The notes under the pieces were generated by a model, which saw only the letters and a list, made by a program, of their open reading frames with translations, searched no databases and had not been told where the DNA came from. This document shows, piece by piece, positions 35,601 through 48,900 of a DNA stretch of 64,000 bases (positions within the stretch are counted from its first letter, which is position 1; every line of letters begins with the position of its first letter). Source of the stretch: Halisarca cf. caerulea (lineage: Eukaryota; Porifera; Demospongiae; Chondrillida; Halisarcidae); the NCBI GenBank assembly GCA_963170055.1, contig CAUJGJ010000195.1:5001-69000 (forward strand), written 5' to 3'. A program made the translations under genes and the position numbers.

Positions 35601-37301
35601 TCATGTGTGTCCACTGGGAATGTGCGTGGTGCTAGTGCCAAATATTGGAATTTGCACCAGCATATCCAACATTACACAAATACGCCCACAGTAGTTAACA
35701 AACTTCATGTGTGTTCACTGGGAATGGGCGTGGTGCTAGTGCCAAATATTGGTATTAGCACCAGCATATCCAACACTACACAAATACGCCCAAAGCACTT
35801 CAGAAAGGTCATGTGTGTCCACTATGAATGTGCGTGGTACTAGTGCCAAATATTGGTATTAGCACCAGCATATCCAACACTACACAAATACGCCCACAGC
35901 ACTTCAGAAAGGTCATGTTTGTCCCCTGGGAATGTGCGTGGTGCTAGTGCCAAATATTGGTATTAGCACTAGCATATCCAACACTACAAAAATACGCCCT
36001 CAGCACTTCAGTAAGGTCATGTGTGTCCACTGGGAATGTGCGTGGTTCTAGTGCCAAATATTGGTATTAGCACCAGCATATCCAGCACTACACAAACACG
36101 CCCACAGCACATCAGAAACTTCATGTGTGTCCACTAGGAATGTGCGTGGTGCTAGTGTCAAATATTGGTATTAGCACCAGCATATCCAACACTACACAAA
36201 TACGCCCACAGCACTTCAGAAAGGTCATGTGTGTCCACTGGGAATGTGCGTGGTGCTAGTGCCAAATATTGGTATTAGCACCAGCATATCCAACACTACA
36301 CAAATACGCCCACAGCACTTCAGAAAGGTCATGTGTGTCCACTGGGATTTTGCGTGGTGCTAGTGCCAAATATTGGTATTAGCACCAGCATATCCAACAC
36401 TACACAAATACGCCCACAGCACTTCAGAAAGGTCATGTGTGTCCACTGGGAATGTGCGTGGTGCTAGTGCCAAATATTGGTATTAGCACCAGCATATCCA
36501 ACACTACACAAATACGCCCACAGCACTTCAGAAAGGTCATGTGTGTCCACTGGGAATGTGCGTGGTGCTAGTGCCAAATATTGGTATTAGCACCAGCATA
36601 TCCAACATTACACAAATACGCCCACAGTAGTTAAGAAACTTCATGTGTGTTCACTGGGAATGTGCGTGGTGCTAGTGCCAAATATTGGTATTAGCACCAG
36701 CATATCCAACACTACACAAATACGCCCACAGCACTTCAGAAAGGTCATGTGTGTCCACTGGGAATGTGCGTGGTGCTAGTGCCAAATATTGGTATTAGCA
36801 CCAGCATATCCAACATTACACAAATACGCCCACAGTAGTTAACAAACTTCATGTGTGTTCACTGGGAATGGGCGTGGTGCTAGTGCCAAATATTGGTATT
36901 AGCACCAGCATATCCAACACTACACAAATACGCCCAAAGCACTTCAGAAAGGTCATGTGTGTCCACTGGGAATGTGCGTGGTGCTAGTGCCAAATATTGG
37001 TATTAGCACCAGCATATCCAACACTACACAAATACGCCCACAGCACTTCAGAAAGGTCATGTTTGTCCCCTGGGAATGTGCGTGGTGCTAGTGCCAAATA
37101 TTGGTATTAGCACTAGCATATCCAACACTACAAAAATACGCCCTCAGCACTTCAGTAAGGTCATGTGTGTCCACTGGGAATGTGCGTGGTTCTAGTGCCA
37201 AATATTGGTATTAGCACCAGCATATCCAGCACTACACAAACACGCCCACAGCACATCAGAAACTTCATGTGTGTCCACTAGGAATGTGCGTGGTGCTAGT
37301 G
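32700..37301 (+). repeat. 2,914-bp offset duplication with nested 1,144-bp (11-monomer) units
   Basis: 32700-34387 matches 35614-37301 (offset 2,914). Inside, GTTTGTCCCCTGGG followed by AGCACTAGCATATCC appears at 33003, 34147, 35917 and 37061, giving offsets of 1,144, 1,770 and 1,144. The variant ATTGGAATTTGCACC occurs only at 32730 and 35644. Confidence 0.83.
33337..33369 (+). other. Representative satellite hairpin (one per monomer)
   Basis: Left arm TGGTGCTAGTGCCAA, loop ATA, right arm TTGGTATTAGCACCA: 15 pairs, of which 13 are Watson-Crick and two are G.T. The G.T pairs, counting from the first G of GGTGC, are at arm positions 8 and 10. The same element sits at monomer positions 26-58 in most of the roughly 570 monomers. 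In RNA from the + strand both G.U pairs would form. In RNA from the minus strand they become A-C mismatches. Confidence 0.85.
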
Positions 37302-37309
37302 CCAAATAT

Positions 37310-40300
37310 TGGTATTAGCACCAGCATATCCAATACTACACAAATACGCCCACAGCACTTCAGAAAGGTCATGTGTGTCCACTGGGTATGTGCGTGGTGC
37401 TAGTGCCAAATATTGGTATTAGCACCAGCATATCCAACAGTACACAAGTACGCCCACAGTAGTTAAGAAACTTCATGTGTGTCTACTGGGAATGTGCATG
37501 GTGCTAGTGCCAAATGTTGGTATTAGCACCAGCATATCCAACACTACACAAGTACGCCCACAGTAGTTAAGAAACTTCATGTGTGTCCACTGGGAATGTG
37601 CGTGGTGCTAGTGCCAAATATTTGTATTAGCACCAGCATATCCAACATTACACAAATACGCCCACAGTAGTTAAGAAACTTCATGTGTGTCCTATGGGAA
37701 TGTGCGTGGTGCTAGTGCCAAATATTGGTATTAGCACCAGCATATCCAACACTACACAAATACGCCCACAGCACTTCAGAAAGGACATGTGTGTCCACTG
37801 GGAATGTGCGTGGTGCTAGTGCCAAATATTCGTATTAGCACCAGCATATCCAACACTACACAAATACGCCCACAGCACTTCAGAAAGGTCATGTGTGTCC
37901 ACTGGGAATGTGCGTGGTGCTAGTGAAAAATATTGGTATTAGCACCAGCATATCCAACACTACACAAATACGCCCACAGCACTTCAGAAAGGTCATGTGT
38001 GTCCACTGGGTATGTGCGTGGTGCTAGTGCCAAATATTGGTATTAGCACCAGCATATCCAACAGTACACAAGTACGCCCACAGTAGTTAAGAAACTTCAT
38101 GTGTGTCCACTGGGAATGTGCATGGTGCTAGTGCCAAATGTTGGTATTAGCACGAGCATATCCAACACTACACAAGTACGCCCACAGTAGTTAAGAAACT
38201 TCATGTGTGTCCACTGGGAATGTGCGTGGTGCTAGTGCCAAATATTGGTATTAGCACCAGCATATCCAACACTACACAAATACGCCCACAGCACTTCAGA
38301 AAGGTCATGTGTGTCCACTGGGAATGTGCGTGGTGCTAGTGCCAAATATTTTGGTATTAGCACCAGCATATCCAACACTACACAAATACGCCCACAGCAC
38401 TTCAGAAAGGACATGTGTGTCCACTGGGAATGTGCGTGGTGCTAGTGCCATATATTCGTATAAGCACCAGCATTTCCAACACTACACAAATACGCCCACA
38501 CCACTTCAGAAAGGTCATGTGTGTCCACTGGGAATGTGCGTGGTGCTAGTGAAAAATATTGGTATTAGCACCAGCATATCCAACACTACACAAATACGCC
38601 CACAGCACTTCAGAAAGGTCATGTGTGTCCACTGGGAATGTGCGTGGTGCTAGTTTCAAATATTGGTATTAGCACCAGCATATCCAACATTACACAAATA
38701 CGCCCACAGTAGTTAAGAAACTTCAAGTGTGTTCACTGGGAATGTGCGTGGTGCTAGTGCGAAATATTGGTATTAGCACCAGCATATCCAACACTACACA
38801 AATACGCCCACAGTACTTCAGAAACTTCATGTGTGTCCACTGGAAATGTGCGTGGTGCTAGTGCCAAATATTGGTATTAGCACCAGCATATCCAACACTA
38901 CACAAATACGCCCACAGCACTTCAGAAACATCATGTGTGTCCACTGGGAATGTGCATGGTGCTAGTGCCAAATATTTTGGTATTAGCACCAGCATATCCA
39001 ACACTACACAAATACGCCCACAGCACTTCAGAAAGGACATGTGTGTCCACTGGGAATGTGCGTGGTGCTAGTGCCATATATTTGTATAAGCACCAGCATT
39101 TCCAACACTACACAAATACGCCCACAGCACTTCAGAAAGGTCATGTTTGTCCCCTGGGAATGTGCGTGGTGATAGTGCCAAATATTGGTATTAGCACCAG
39201 CATATCCAACATTACACAAATACGCCCACAGTAGTTAAGAAACTTCAAGTGTGTTCACTGAGAATGTGCGTGGTGCTAGTGCCAAATATTGGTATTAGCA
39301 CCAGCATATCCAACACTACACAAATACGCCCACAGTACTTCAGAAACTTCATGTGTGTCCACTGGGAATGTGCGTGGTGCTAGTGCCAAATATTGGTATT
39401 AGCACCAGCATATCCAACACTACACAAATACGCCCACAGCACTTCAGAAAGGTCATGTGTGTCCACTGGGAATGTGCGTGGTGCTAGTGCCAAATATTTT
39501 GGTATTAGCACCAGCATATCCAACACTACACAAATACGCCCACAGTACTTCAGAAACTTCATGTGTGTCCACTGGGAATGTGCGTGGTGCTAGTGCCAAA
39601 TATTGGTATTAGCACCAGCATATCCAACACTACACAAATACGCCCACAGCACTTCAGAAAGGTCATGTGTGTCCACTGGGAATGTGCGTGGTGCTAGTGC
39701 CAAATATTTTGGTATTAGCACCAGCATATCCAACACTACACAAATACGCCCACAGCACTTCAGAAAGGACATGTGTGTCCACTGGGAATGTGCGTGGTGC
39801 TAGTGCCATATATTTGTATAAGCACCAGCATTTCCAACACTACACAAATACGCCCACACCACTTCAGAAAGGTCATGTGTGTCCACTGGGAAAGTGTGTG
39901 GTGCTAGTGCCAAATATTGGTATTAGCACCAGCATATCCAACACTACACAAATACGCCCACAGTACTTCAGAAACTTCATGTGTGTCCACTGAGAATGTG
40001 CGTGGTGCTAGTGCCAAATATTGGTATTAGCACCAGCATATCCAATACTACACAAATACGCCCACAGCACTTCAGAAAGGTCATGTGTGTCCACTGGGTA
40101 TGTGCGTGGTGTTAGTGCCAAATATTGGTATTAGCACCAGCATATCCAACACTACACAAGTACGCCCACAGTAGTTAAGAAACTTCATGTGTGTCCACTG
40201 GGAATGTGCGTGGTGCTAGTGCCAAATATTTGTATTAGCACCAGCATATCCAACATTACACAAATACGCCCACAGTAGTTAAGAAACTTCATGTGTGTCC

Positions 40301-42980
40301 AATGGGAATGTGCGTGGTGCTAGTGCCAAATATTGGTATTAGCACCAGCATATCCAACACTACACAAATACGCCCACAGCACTTCAGAAAGGACATGTGT
40401 GTCCACTGGGAATGTGCGTGGTGCTAGTGCCAAATATTCGTATTAGCACCAGCATATCCAACACTACACAAATACGCCCACAGCACTTCAGAAAGGTCAT
40501 GTGTGTCCACTGGGAATGTGCGTGGTGCTAGTGAAAAATATTGGTATTAGCACCAGCATATCCAACACTACACAAATACGCCCACAGCACTTCAGAAAGG
40601 TCATGTGTGTCCACTGGGAATGTGCGTGGTGCTAGTGCCAAATATTGGTATTAGCACCAGCATATCCAACATTACACAAATACGCCCACAGTAGTTAAGA
40701 AACTTCAAGTGTGTTCACTGAGAATGTGCGTGGTGCTAGTGCCAAATATTGGTATTAGCACCAGCATATCCAACACTACACAAATACGCCCACAGTACTT
40801 CAGAAACTTCATGTGTGTCCACTGGGAATGTGCGTGGTGCTAGTGCCAAATATTGGTATTAGCACCAGCATATCCAACACTACACAAATACGCCCACACC
40901 ACTTCAGAAAGGTCATGTGTGTCCACTGGGAATGTGCGTGGTGCTAGTGCCAAATATTTTGGTATTAGCACCAGCATATCCAACACTACACAAATACGCC
41001 CACAGCACTTCAGAAAGGTCATGTGTGTCCACTGGGAATGTGCGTGGTGCTAGTGCCATATATTTGTATAAGCACCAGCATTTCCAACACTACACAAATA
41101 CGCCCACACCACTTCAGAAAGGTCATGTGTGTCCACTGGGAAAGTGTGTGGTGCTATTGCCAAATATTGGTATTAGCACCAGCATATCCAACACTACACA
41201 AATACGCCCACAGTACTTCAGAAACTTCATGTGTGTCCACTGGGAATGTGCGTGGTGCTAGTGCCAAATATTGGTATTAGCACCAGCATATCCAACACTA
41301 CACAAATACGCCCACAGCACTTCAGTATGGTCATGTGTGTCCACTGGGAATGTGCGTGGTGCTAGTGCCAAATATTTGTATTAGCACCAGCATATCCAAT
41401 ACTACACAAATACGCCCACAGCACTTCAGAAAGGTCATGTGTGTCCACTGGGTATGTGCGTGGTGCTAGTGCCAAATATTGGTATTAGCACCAGCATATC
41501 CAACAGTACACAAGTACGCCCACAGTAGTTAAGAAACTTCATGTGTGTCCACTGGGAATGTGCATGGTGCTAGTGCCAAATGTTGGTATTAGCACGAGCA
41601 TATCCAACACTACACAAGTACGCCCACAGTAGTTAAGAAACTTCATGTGTGTCCACTGGGAATGTGCGTGGTGCTAGTGCCAAATATTGGTATTAGCACC
41701 AGCATATCCAACACTACACAAATACGCCCACAGCACTTCAGAAAGGACATGTGTGTCCACTGGGAATGTGCGTGGTGCTAGTGCCAAATATTCGTATTAG
41801 CACCAGCATATCCAACACTACACAAATACGCCCACAGCACTTCAGAAAGGTCATGTGTGTCCACTGGGAATGTGCGTGGTGCTAGTGAAAAATATTGGTA
41901 TTAGCACCAGCATATCCAACACTACACAAATACGCCCACAGCACTTCAGAAAGGTCATGTGTGTCCACTGGGAATGTGCGTGGTGCTAGTGCCAAATATT
42001 GGTATTAGCACCAGCATATCCAACATTACACAAATACGCCCACAGTAGTTAAGAAACTTCAAGTGTGTTCACTGGGAATGTGCGTGGTGCTAGTGCCAAA
42101 TATTGGTATTAGCACCAGCATATCCAACACTACACAAATACGCCCACACCACTTCAGAAAGGTCATGTGTGTCCACTGGGAATGTGCGTGGTGCTAGTGC
42201 CAAATATTTTGGTATTAGCACCAGCATATCCAACACTACACAAATACGCCCACAGCACTTCAGAAAGGTCATGTGTGTCCACTGGGAATGTGCGTGGTGC
42301 TAGTGCCATATATTTGTATAAGCACCAGCATTTCCAACACTACACAAATACGCCCACACCACTTCAGAAAGGTCATGTGTGTCCACTGGGAAAGTGTGTG
42401 GTGCTAGTGCCAAATATTGGTATTAGCACCAGCATATCCAACACTACACAAATACGCCCACAGTACTTCAGAAACTTCATGTGTGTCCACTGGGAATGTG
42501 CGTGGTGCTAGTGCCAAATATTGGTATTAGCACCAGCATATCCAACACTACACAAATACGCCCACAGCACTTCAGTATGGTCATGTGTGTCCACTGGGAA
42601 TGTGCGTGGTGCTAGTGCCAAATATTTGTATTAGCACCAGCATATCCAATACTACACAAGTACGCCCACAGTAGTTAAGAAACTTCATGTGTGTCCACTG
42701 GGAATGTGCATGGTGCTAGTGCCAAATGTTGGTATTAGCACGAGCATATCCAACACTACACAAGTACGCCCACAGTAGTTAAGAAACTTCATGTGTGTCC
42801 ACTGGGAATGTGCGTGGTGCTAGTGCCAAATATTTGTATTAGCACCAGCATATCCAATACTACACAAGTACGCCCACAGTAGTTAAGAAACTTCATGTGT
42901 GTCCACTGGGAATGTGCATGGTGCTAGTGCCAAATGTTGGTATTAGCACGAGCATATCTAACACTACACAAGTACGCCCA
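37310..42980 (+). repeat. Mosaic of 1,250- and 1,458-bp higher-order units
   Basis: A module pairing a 106-bp monomer (CCAAATATTTTGG) with a monomer carrying CCATATATTTGTATAAG recurs at about 38345, 38972, 39707, 40955, 42205 and 43663. The last three steps are 1,248-1,250 and 1,458 bp. Markers GGGTATGTGCG and AAATGTTGGTATTAGCACGAG recur with them. Confidence 0.78.
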
Positions 42981-45900
42981 CAGTAGTTAAGAAACTTCAT
43001 GTGTGTCCACTGGGAATGTGCGTGGTGCTAGTGCCAAATATTGGTATTAGCACCAGCATATCCAACACTACACAAATACGCCCACAGCACTTCAGAAAGG
43101 ACATGTGTGTCCACTGGGAATGTGCGTGGTGCTAGTGCCAAATATTCGTATTAGCACCAGCATATCCAACACTACACAAATACGCCCACAGCACTTCAGA
43201 AAGGTCATGTGTGTCCACTGGGAATGTGCGTGGTGCTAGTGAAAAATATTGGTATTAGCACCAGCATATCCAACACTACACAAATACGCCCACAGCACTT
43301 CAGAAAGGTCATGTGTGTCCACTGGGAATGTGCGTGGTGCTAGTGCCAAATATTGGTATTAGCACCAGCATATCCAACATTACACAAATACGCCCACAGT
43401 AGTTAAGAAACTTCAAGTGTGTTCACTGAGAATGTGCGTGGTGCTAGTGCCAAATATTGGTATTAGCACCAGCATATCCAACACTACACAAATACGCCCA
43501 CAGTACTTCAGAAACTTCATGTGTGTCCACTGGGAATGTGCGTGGTGCTAGTGCCAAATATTGGTATTAGCACCAGCATATCCAACACTACACAAATACG
43601 CCCACAGCACTTCAGAAAGGTCATGTGTGTCCACTGGGAATGTGCGTGGTGCTAGTGCCAAATATTTTGGTATTAGCACCAGCATATCCAACACTACACA
43701 AATACGCCCACAGCACTTCAGAAAGGTCATGTGTGTCCACTGGGAATGTGCGTGGTGCTAGTGCCATATATTTGTATAAGCACCAGCATTTCCAACACTA
43801 CACAAATACGCCCACACCACTTCAGAAAGGTCATGTGTGTCCACTGGGAAAGTGTGTGGTGCTAGTGCCAAATATTGGTATTAGCACCAGCATATCCAAC
43901 ACTACACAAATACGCCCACAGTACTTCAGAAACTTCATGTGTGTCCACTGGGAATGTGCGTGGTGCTAGTGCCAAATATTGGTATTAGCACCAGCATATC
44001 CAACACTACACAAATACGCCCACAGCACTTCAGTATGGTCATGTGTGTCCACTGGGAATGTGCGTGGTGCTAGTGCCAAATATTTGTATTAGCACCAGCA
44101 TATCCAATACTACACAAATACGCCCACAGCACTTCAGAAAGGTCATGTGTGTCCACTGGGTATGTGCGTGGTGCTAGTGCCAAATATTGGTATTAGCACC
44201 AGCATATCCAACAGTACACAAGTACGCCCACAGTAGTTAAGAAACTTCATGTGTGTCCACTGGGAATGTGCATGGTGCTAGTGCCAAATGTTGGTATTAG
44301 CACGAGCATATCCAACACTACACAAGTACGCCCACAGTAGTTAAGAAACTTCATGTGTGTCCACTGGGAATGTGCGTGGTGCTAGTGCCAAATATTGGTA
44401 TTAGCACCAGCATATCCAACACTACACAAATACGCCCACAGCACTTCAGAAAGGTCATGTGTGTCCACTGGGAATGTGCGTGGTGCTAGTGCCAAATATT
44501 TTGGTATTAGCACCAGCATATCCAACACTACACAAATACGCCCACAGCACTTCAGAAAGGACATGTGTGTCCACTGGGAATGTGCGTGGTGCTAGTGCCA
44601 TATATTCGTATAAGCACCAGCATTTCCAACTCTACACAAATACGCCCACACCACTTCAGAAAGGTCATGTGTGTCCACTGGGAATGTGCGTGGTGCTAGT
44701 GAAAAATATTGGTATTAGCACCAGCATATCCAACACTACACAAATACGCCCACAGCACTTCAGAAAGGTCATGTGTGTCCACTGGGAATGTGCGTGGTGC
44801 TAGTTTCAAATATTGGTATTAGCACCAGCATATCCAACATTACACAAATACGCCCACAGTAGTTAAGAAACTTCAAGTGTGTTCACTGGGAATGTGCGTG
44901 GTGCTAGTGCGAAATATTGGTATTAGCACCAGCATAACCAACACTACACAAATACGCCCACAGTACTTCAGAAACTTCATGTGTGTCCGCTGGAAATGTG
45001 CGTGGTGCTAGTGCCAAATATTGGCATTAGCACCAGCATATCCAACACTACACAAATACGCCCACAGCACTTCAGAAACGTCATGTGTGTCCACTGGGAA
45101 TGTGCATGGTGCTAGTGCCAAATATTTTGGTATTAGCACCAGCATATCCAACACTACACAAATACGCCCACAGCACTTCAGAAAGGACATGTGTGTCCAC
45201 TGGGAATGTGCGTGGTGCTAGTGCCATATATTTGTATAAGCACCAGCATTTCCAACACTACACAAATACGCCCACAGCACTTCAGAAAGGTCATGTTTGT
45301 CCCCTGGGAATGTGCGTGGTGCTAGTGCCAAATATTGGTATTAGCACAAGCATATCCAACACTACAAAAATACGCCCACAGCACTTCAGTAAGGTCATGT
45401 GTGTCCACTGGGAATGTGCGTGGTTCTAGTGCCAAATATTGGTATTAGCACCAGCATATCCAGCACTACACAAATACGCCCACAGCACTTCAGAAAGGTC
45501 ATGTGTGTCCACTGAGAATGAGCGTGGTGCTAGTGCCAAATATTGGTATTAGCACCAGCATATCCAGCACTACACAAATACGCCCACAGCACATCAGAAA
45601 CTTCATGTGTGTCCACTAGGAATGTGCGTGGTGCTAGTGTCAAATATTGGTATTAGCACCAGCATATCCAACACCACACAAATACGCCCACAGCACTTCA
45701 GAAAGGTCATGTGTGTCCACTGGGAATGTGCGTGGTGCTAGTGCCAAATATTGGTATTAGCACCAGCATATCCAACACTACACAAATACGCCCACAGCAC
45801 TTCAGAAAGGTCATGTGTGTCCACTGGGATTTTGCGTGGTGCTAGTGCCAAATATTGGTATTAGCACCAGCATATCCAACACTACACAAATACGCCCAAA

Positions 45901-48900
45901 GCACTTCAGAAAGGTCATGTGTGTCCACTGGGAATGTGCGTGGTGCTAGTGCCAAATATTGGTATTAGCACCAGCATATCCAACACTACACAAATACGCC
46001 CAATGCACTTCAGAAAGGTCATGTGTGTCCTCTGGGAATGTGCGTGGTGCTAGTGCCAATTATTGGTATTAGCACCAGCATATCCAACATTACACAAATA
46101 CGCCCACAGTAGTTAAGAAACTTCATGTGTGTTCACTGGGAATGTGCGTGGTGCTAGTGCCAAATATTGGTATTAGCACCAGCATATCCAACACTACACA
46201 AATACGCCCACAGCACTTCAGAAAGGTCATGTGTGTCCACTGGGAATGTGCATGGTGCTAGTACCAAATATTTTGGTATTAGCACCAGCATATCATACAT
46301 TACACAAATACGCCCACAGCACTTCAGAAAGGACATGTGTGTTCACTGGGAATGTGCGTGGTCTAGTGCCAAATATTGGTATTAGCACCAGCATATCCAA
46401 CATTACACAAATACGCCCACAGTAGTTTAGAAACTTCATGTGTGTCCTCTGGGAATGTGCGTGGTGCTAGTGCCAAATATTGGTATTAGCACCAGCATAT
46501 CCAACACTACACAAATACGCCCACAGCACTTCAGAAAGGTCATGTGTGTCCACTGGGAATGTGCGTGGTGCTAGTGCCAAATATTGGTATTAGCACCAGC
46601 ATATCCAACATTACACAAATACGCCCACAGTAGTTAAGTAACTTCATGTGTGTTCACTGGGAATGTGCGTGGTGCTAGTGCCAAATATTGGTAGTAGCAC
46701 CAGCATATCCAACACTACACAAATACGCCCACAGTACTTCAGAAACTTCTTGTGTTTCCACTGGGAATGTGCGTGGTGCTAGTGCCAAATATTGGTATTA
46801 GCACCAGCATATCCAACACTACACAAATACGCCCACAGTACTTCAGAAACTTCATGTGTGTCCACTGGGAATGTGCGTGGTGCTAGTGCCAATTATTGGT
46901 ATTAGCACCAGCATATCCAACACTACACAAATACGCCCACAGCACTTCAGTATGGTCATGTGTGTCCACTGGGAATGTGCGTGGTGCTAGTGCCAAATAT
47001 TTGTATTAGCACCAGCATATCCAATACTACACAAATACGCCCACAGCACTTCAGAAAGGTCATGTGTGTCCTCTGGGTATGTGCGTGGTGCTAGTGCCAA
47101 ATATTGGTATTAGCACCAGCATATCCAACAGTACACAAGTACGCCCACAGTAGTTAAGAAACTTCATGTGTGTCCACTGGGAATGTGCATGGTGCTAGTG
47201 CCAAATGTTGGTATTAGCACGAGCATATCCAACACTACACAAGTACGCCCACAGTAGTTAAGAAACTTCATGTGTGTCCAATGGGAATGTGCGTGGTGCT
47301 AGTGCCAAATATTGGTATTAGCACCAGCATATCCAACACTACACAAATACACCCACAGCACTTCAGAAGGGACATGTGTGTCCACTGGGAATGTGCGTGG
47401 TGCTAGTGCCAAATATTCGTATTAGCACCAGCATATCCAACACTACACAAATACGCCCACAGCACTTCAGAAAGGTCATGTGTGTCCACTGGGAATGTGC
47501 GTGGTGCTAGTGCCAAATATTGGTATTAGCACCAGCATATCCAACACTACACAAGTACGCCCACAGTAGTTAAGAAACTTCATGTGTGTCCACTGGGAAT
47601 GTGCGTGGTGCTAGTGCCAAATATTTGTATTAGCACCAGCATATCCAACATTACACAAATACGCCCACAGTAGTTAAGAAACTTCATGTGTGTCCAATGG
47701 GAATGTGCGTGGTGCTAGTGCCAAATATTGGTATTAGCACCAGCATATCCAACACTACACAAATACGCCCACAGCACTTCAGAAAGGACATGTGTGTCCA
47801 CTGGGAATGTGCGTGGTGCTAGTGCCAAATATTCGTATTAGCACCAGCATATCCAACACTACACAAATACGCCCACAGCACTTCAGAAAGGTCATGTGTG
47901 TCCACTGGGAATGTGCGTGGTGCTAGTGAAAAATATTGGTATTAGCACCAGCATATCCAACACTACACAAATACGCCCACAGCACTTCAGAAAGGTCATG
48001 TGTGTCCACTGGGAATGTGCGTGGTGCTAGTGCCAAATATTGGTATTAGCACCAGCATATCCAACATTACACAAATACGCCCACAGTAGTTAAGAAACTT
48101 CAAGTGTGTTCACTGAGAATGTGCGTGGTGCTAGTGCCAAATATTGGTATTAGCACCAGCATATCCAACACTACACAAATACGCCCACAGTACTTCAGAA
48201 ACTTCATGTGTGTCCACTGGGAATGTGCGTGGTGCTAGTGCCAAATATTGGTATTAGCACCAGCATATCCAACACTACACAAATACGCCCACAGCACTTC
48301 AGAAAGGTCATGTGTGTCCACTGGGAATGTGCGTGGTGCTAGTGCCAAATATTTTGGTATTAGCACCAGCATATCCAACACTACACAAATACGCCCACAG
48401 CACTTCAGAAAGGTCATGTGTGTCCACTGGGAATGTGCGTGGTGCTAGTGCCATATATTTGTATAAGCACCAGCATTTCCAACACTACACAAATACGCCC
48501 ACACCACTTCAGAAAGGTCATGTGTGTCCACTGGGAAAGTGTGTGGTGCTAGTGCCAAATATTGGTATTAGCACCAGCATATCCAACACTACACAAATAC
48601 GCCCACAGTACTTCAGAAACTTCATGTGTGTCCACTGGGAATGTGCGTGGTGCTAGTGCCAAATATTGGTATTAGCACCAGCATATCCAACACTACACAA
48701 ATACGCCCACAGCACTTCAGTATGGTCATGTGTGTCCACTGGGAATGTGCGTGGTGCTAGTGCCAAATATTTGTATTAGCACCAGCATATCCAATACTAC
48801 ACAAATACGCCCACAGCACTTCAGAAAGGTCATGTGTGTCCACTGGGTATGTGCGTGGTGCTAGTGCCAAATATTGGTATTAGCACCAGCATATCCAACA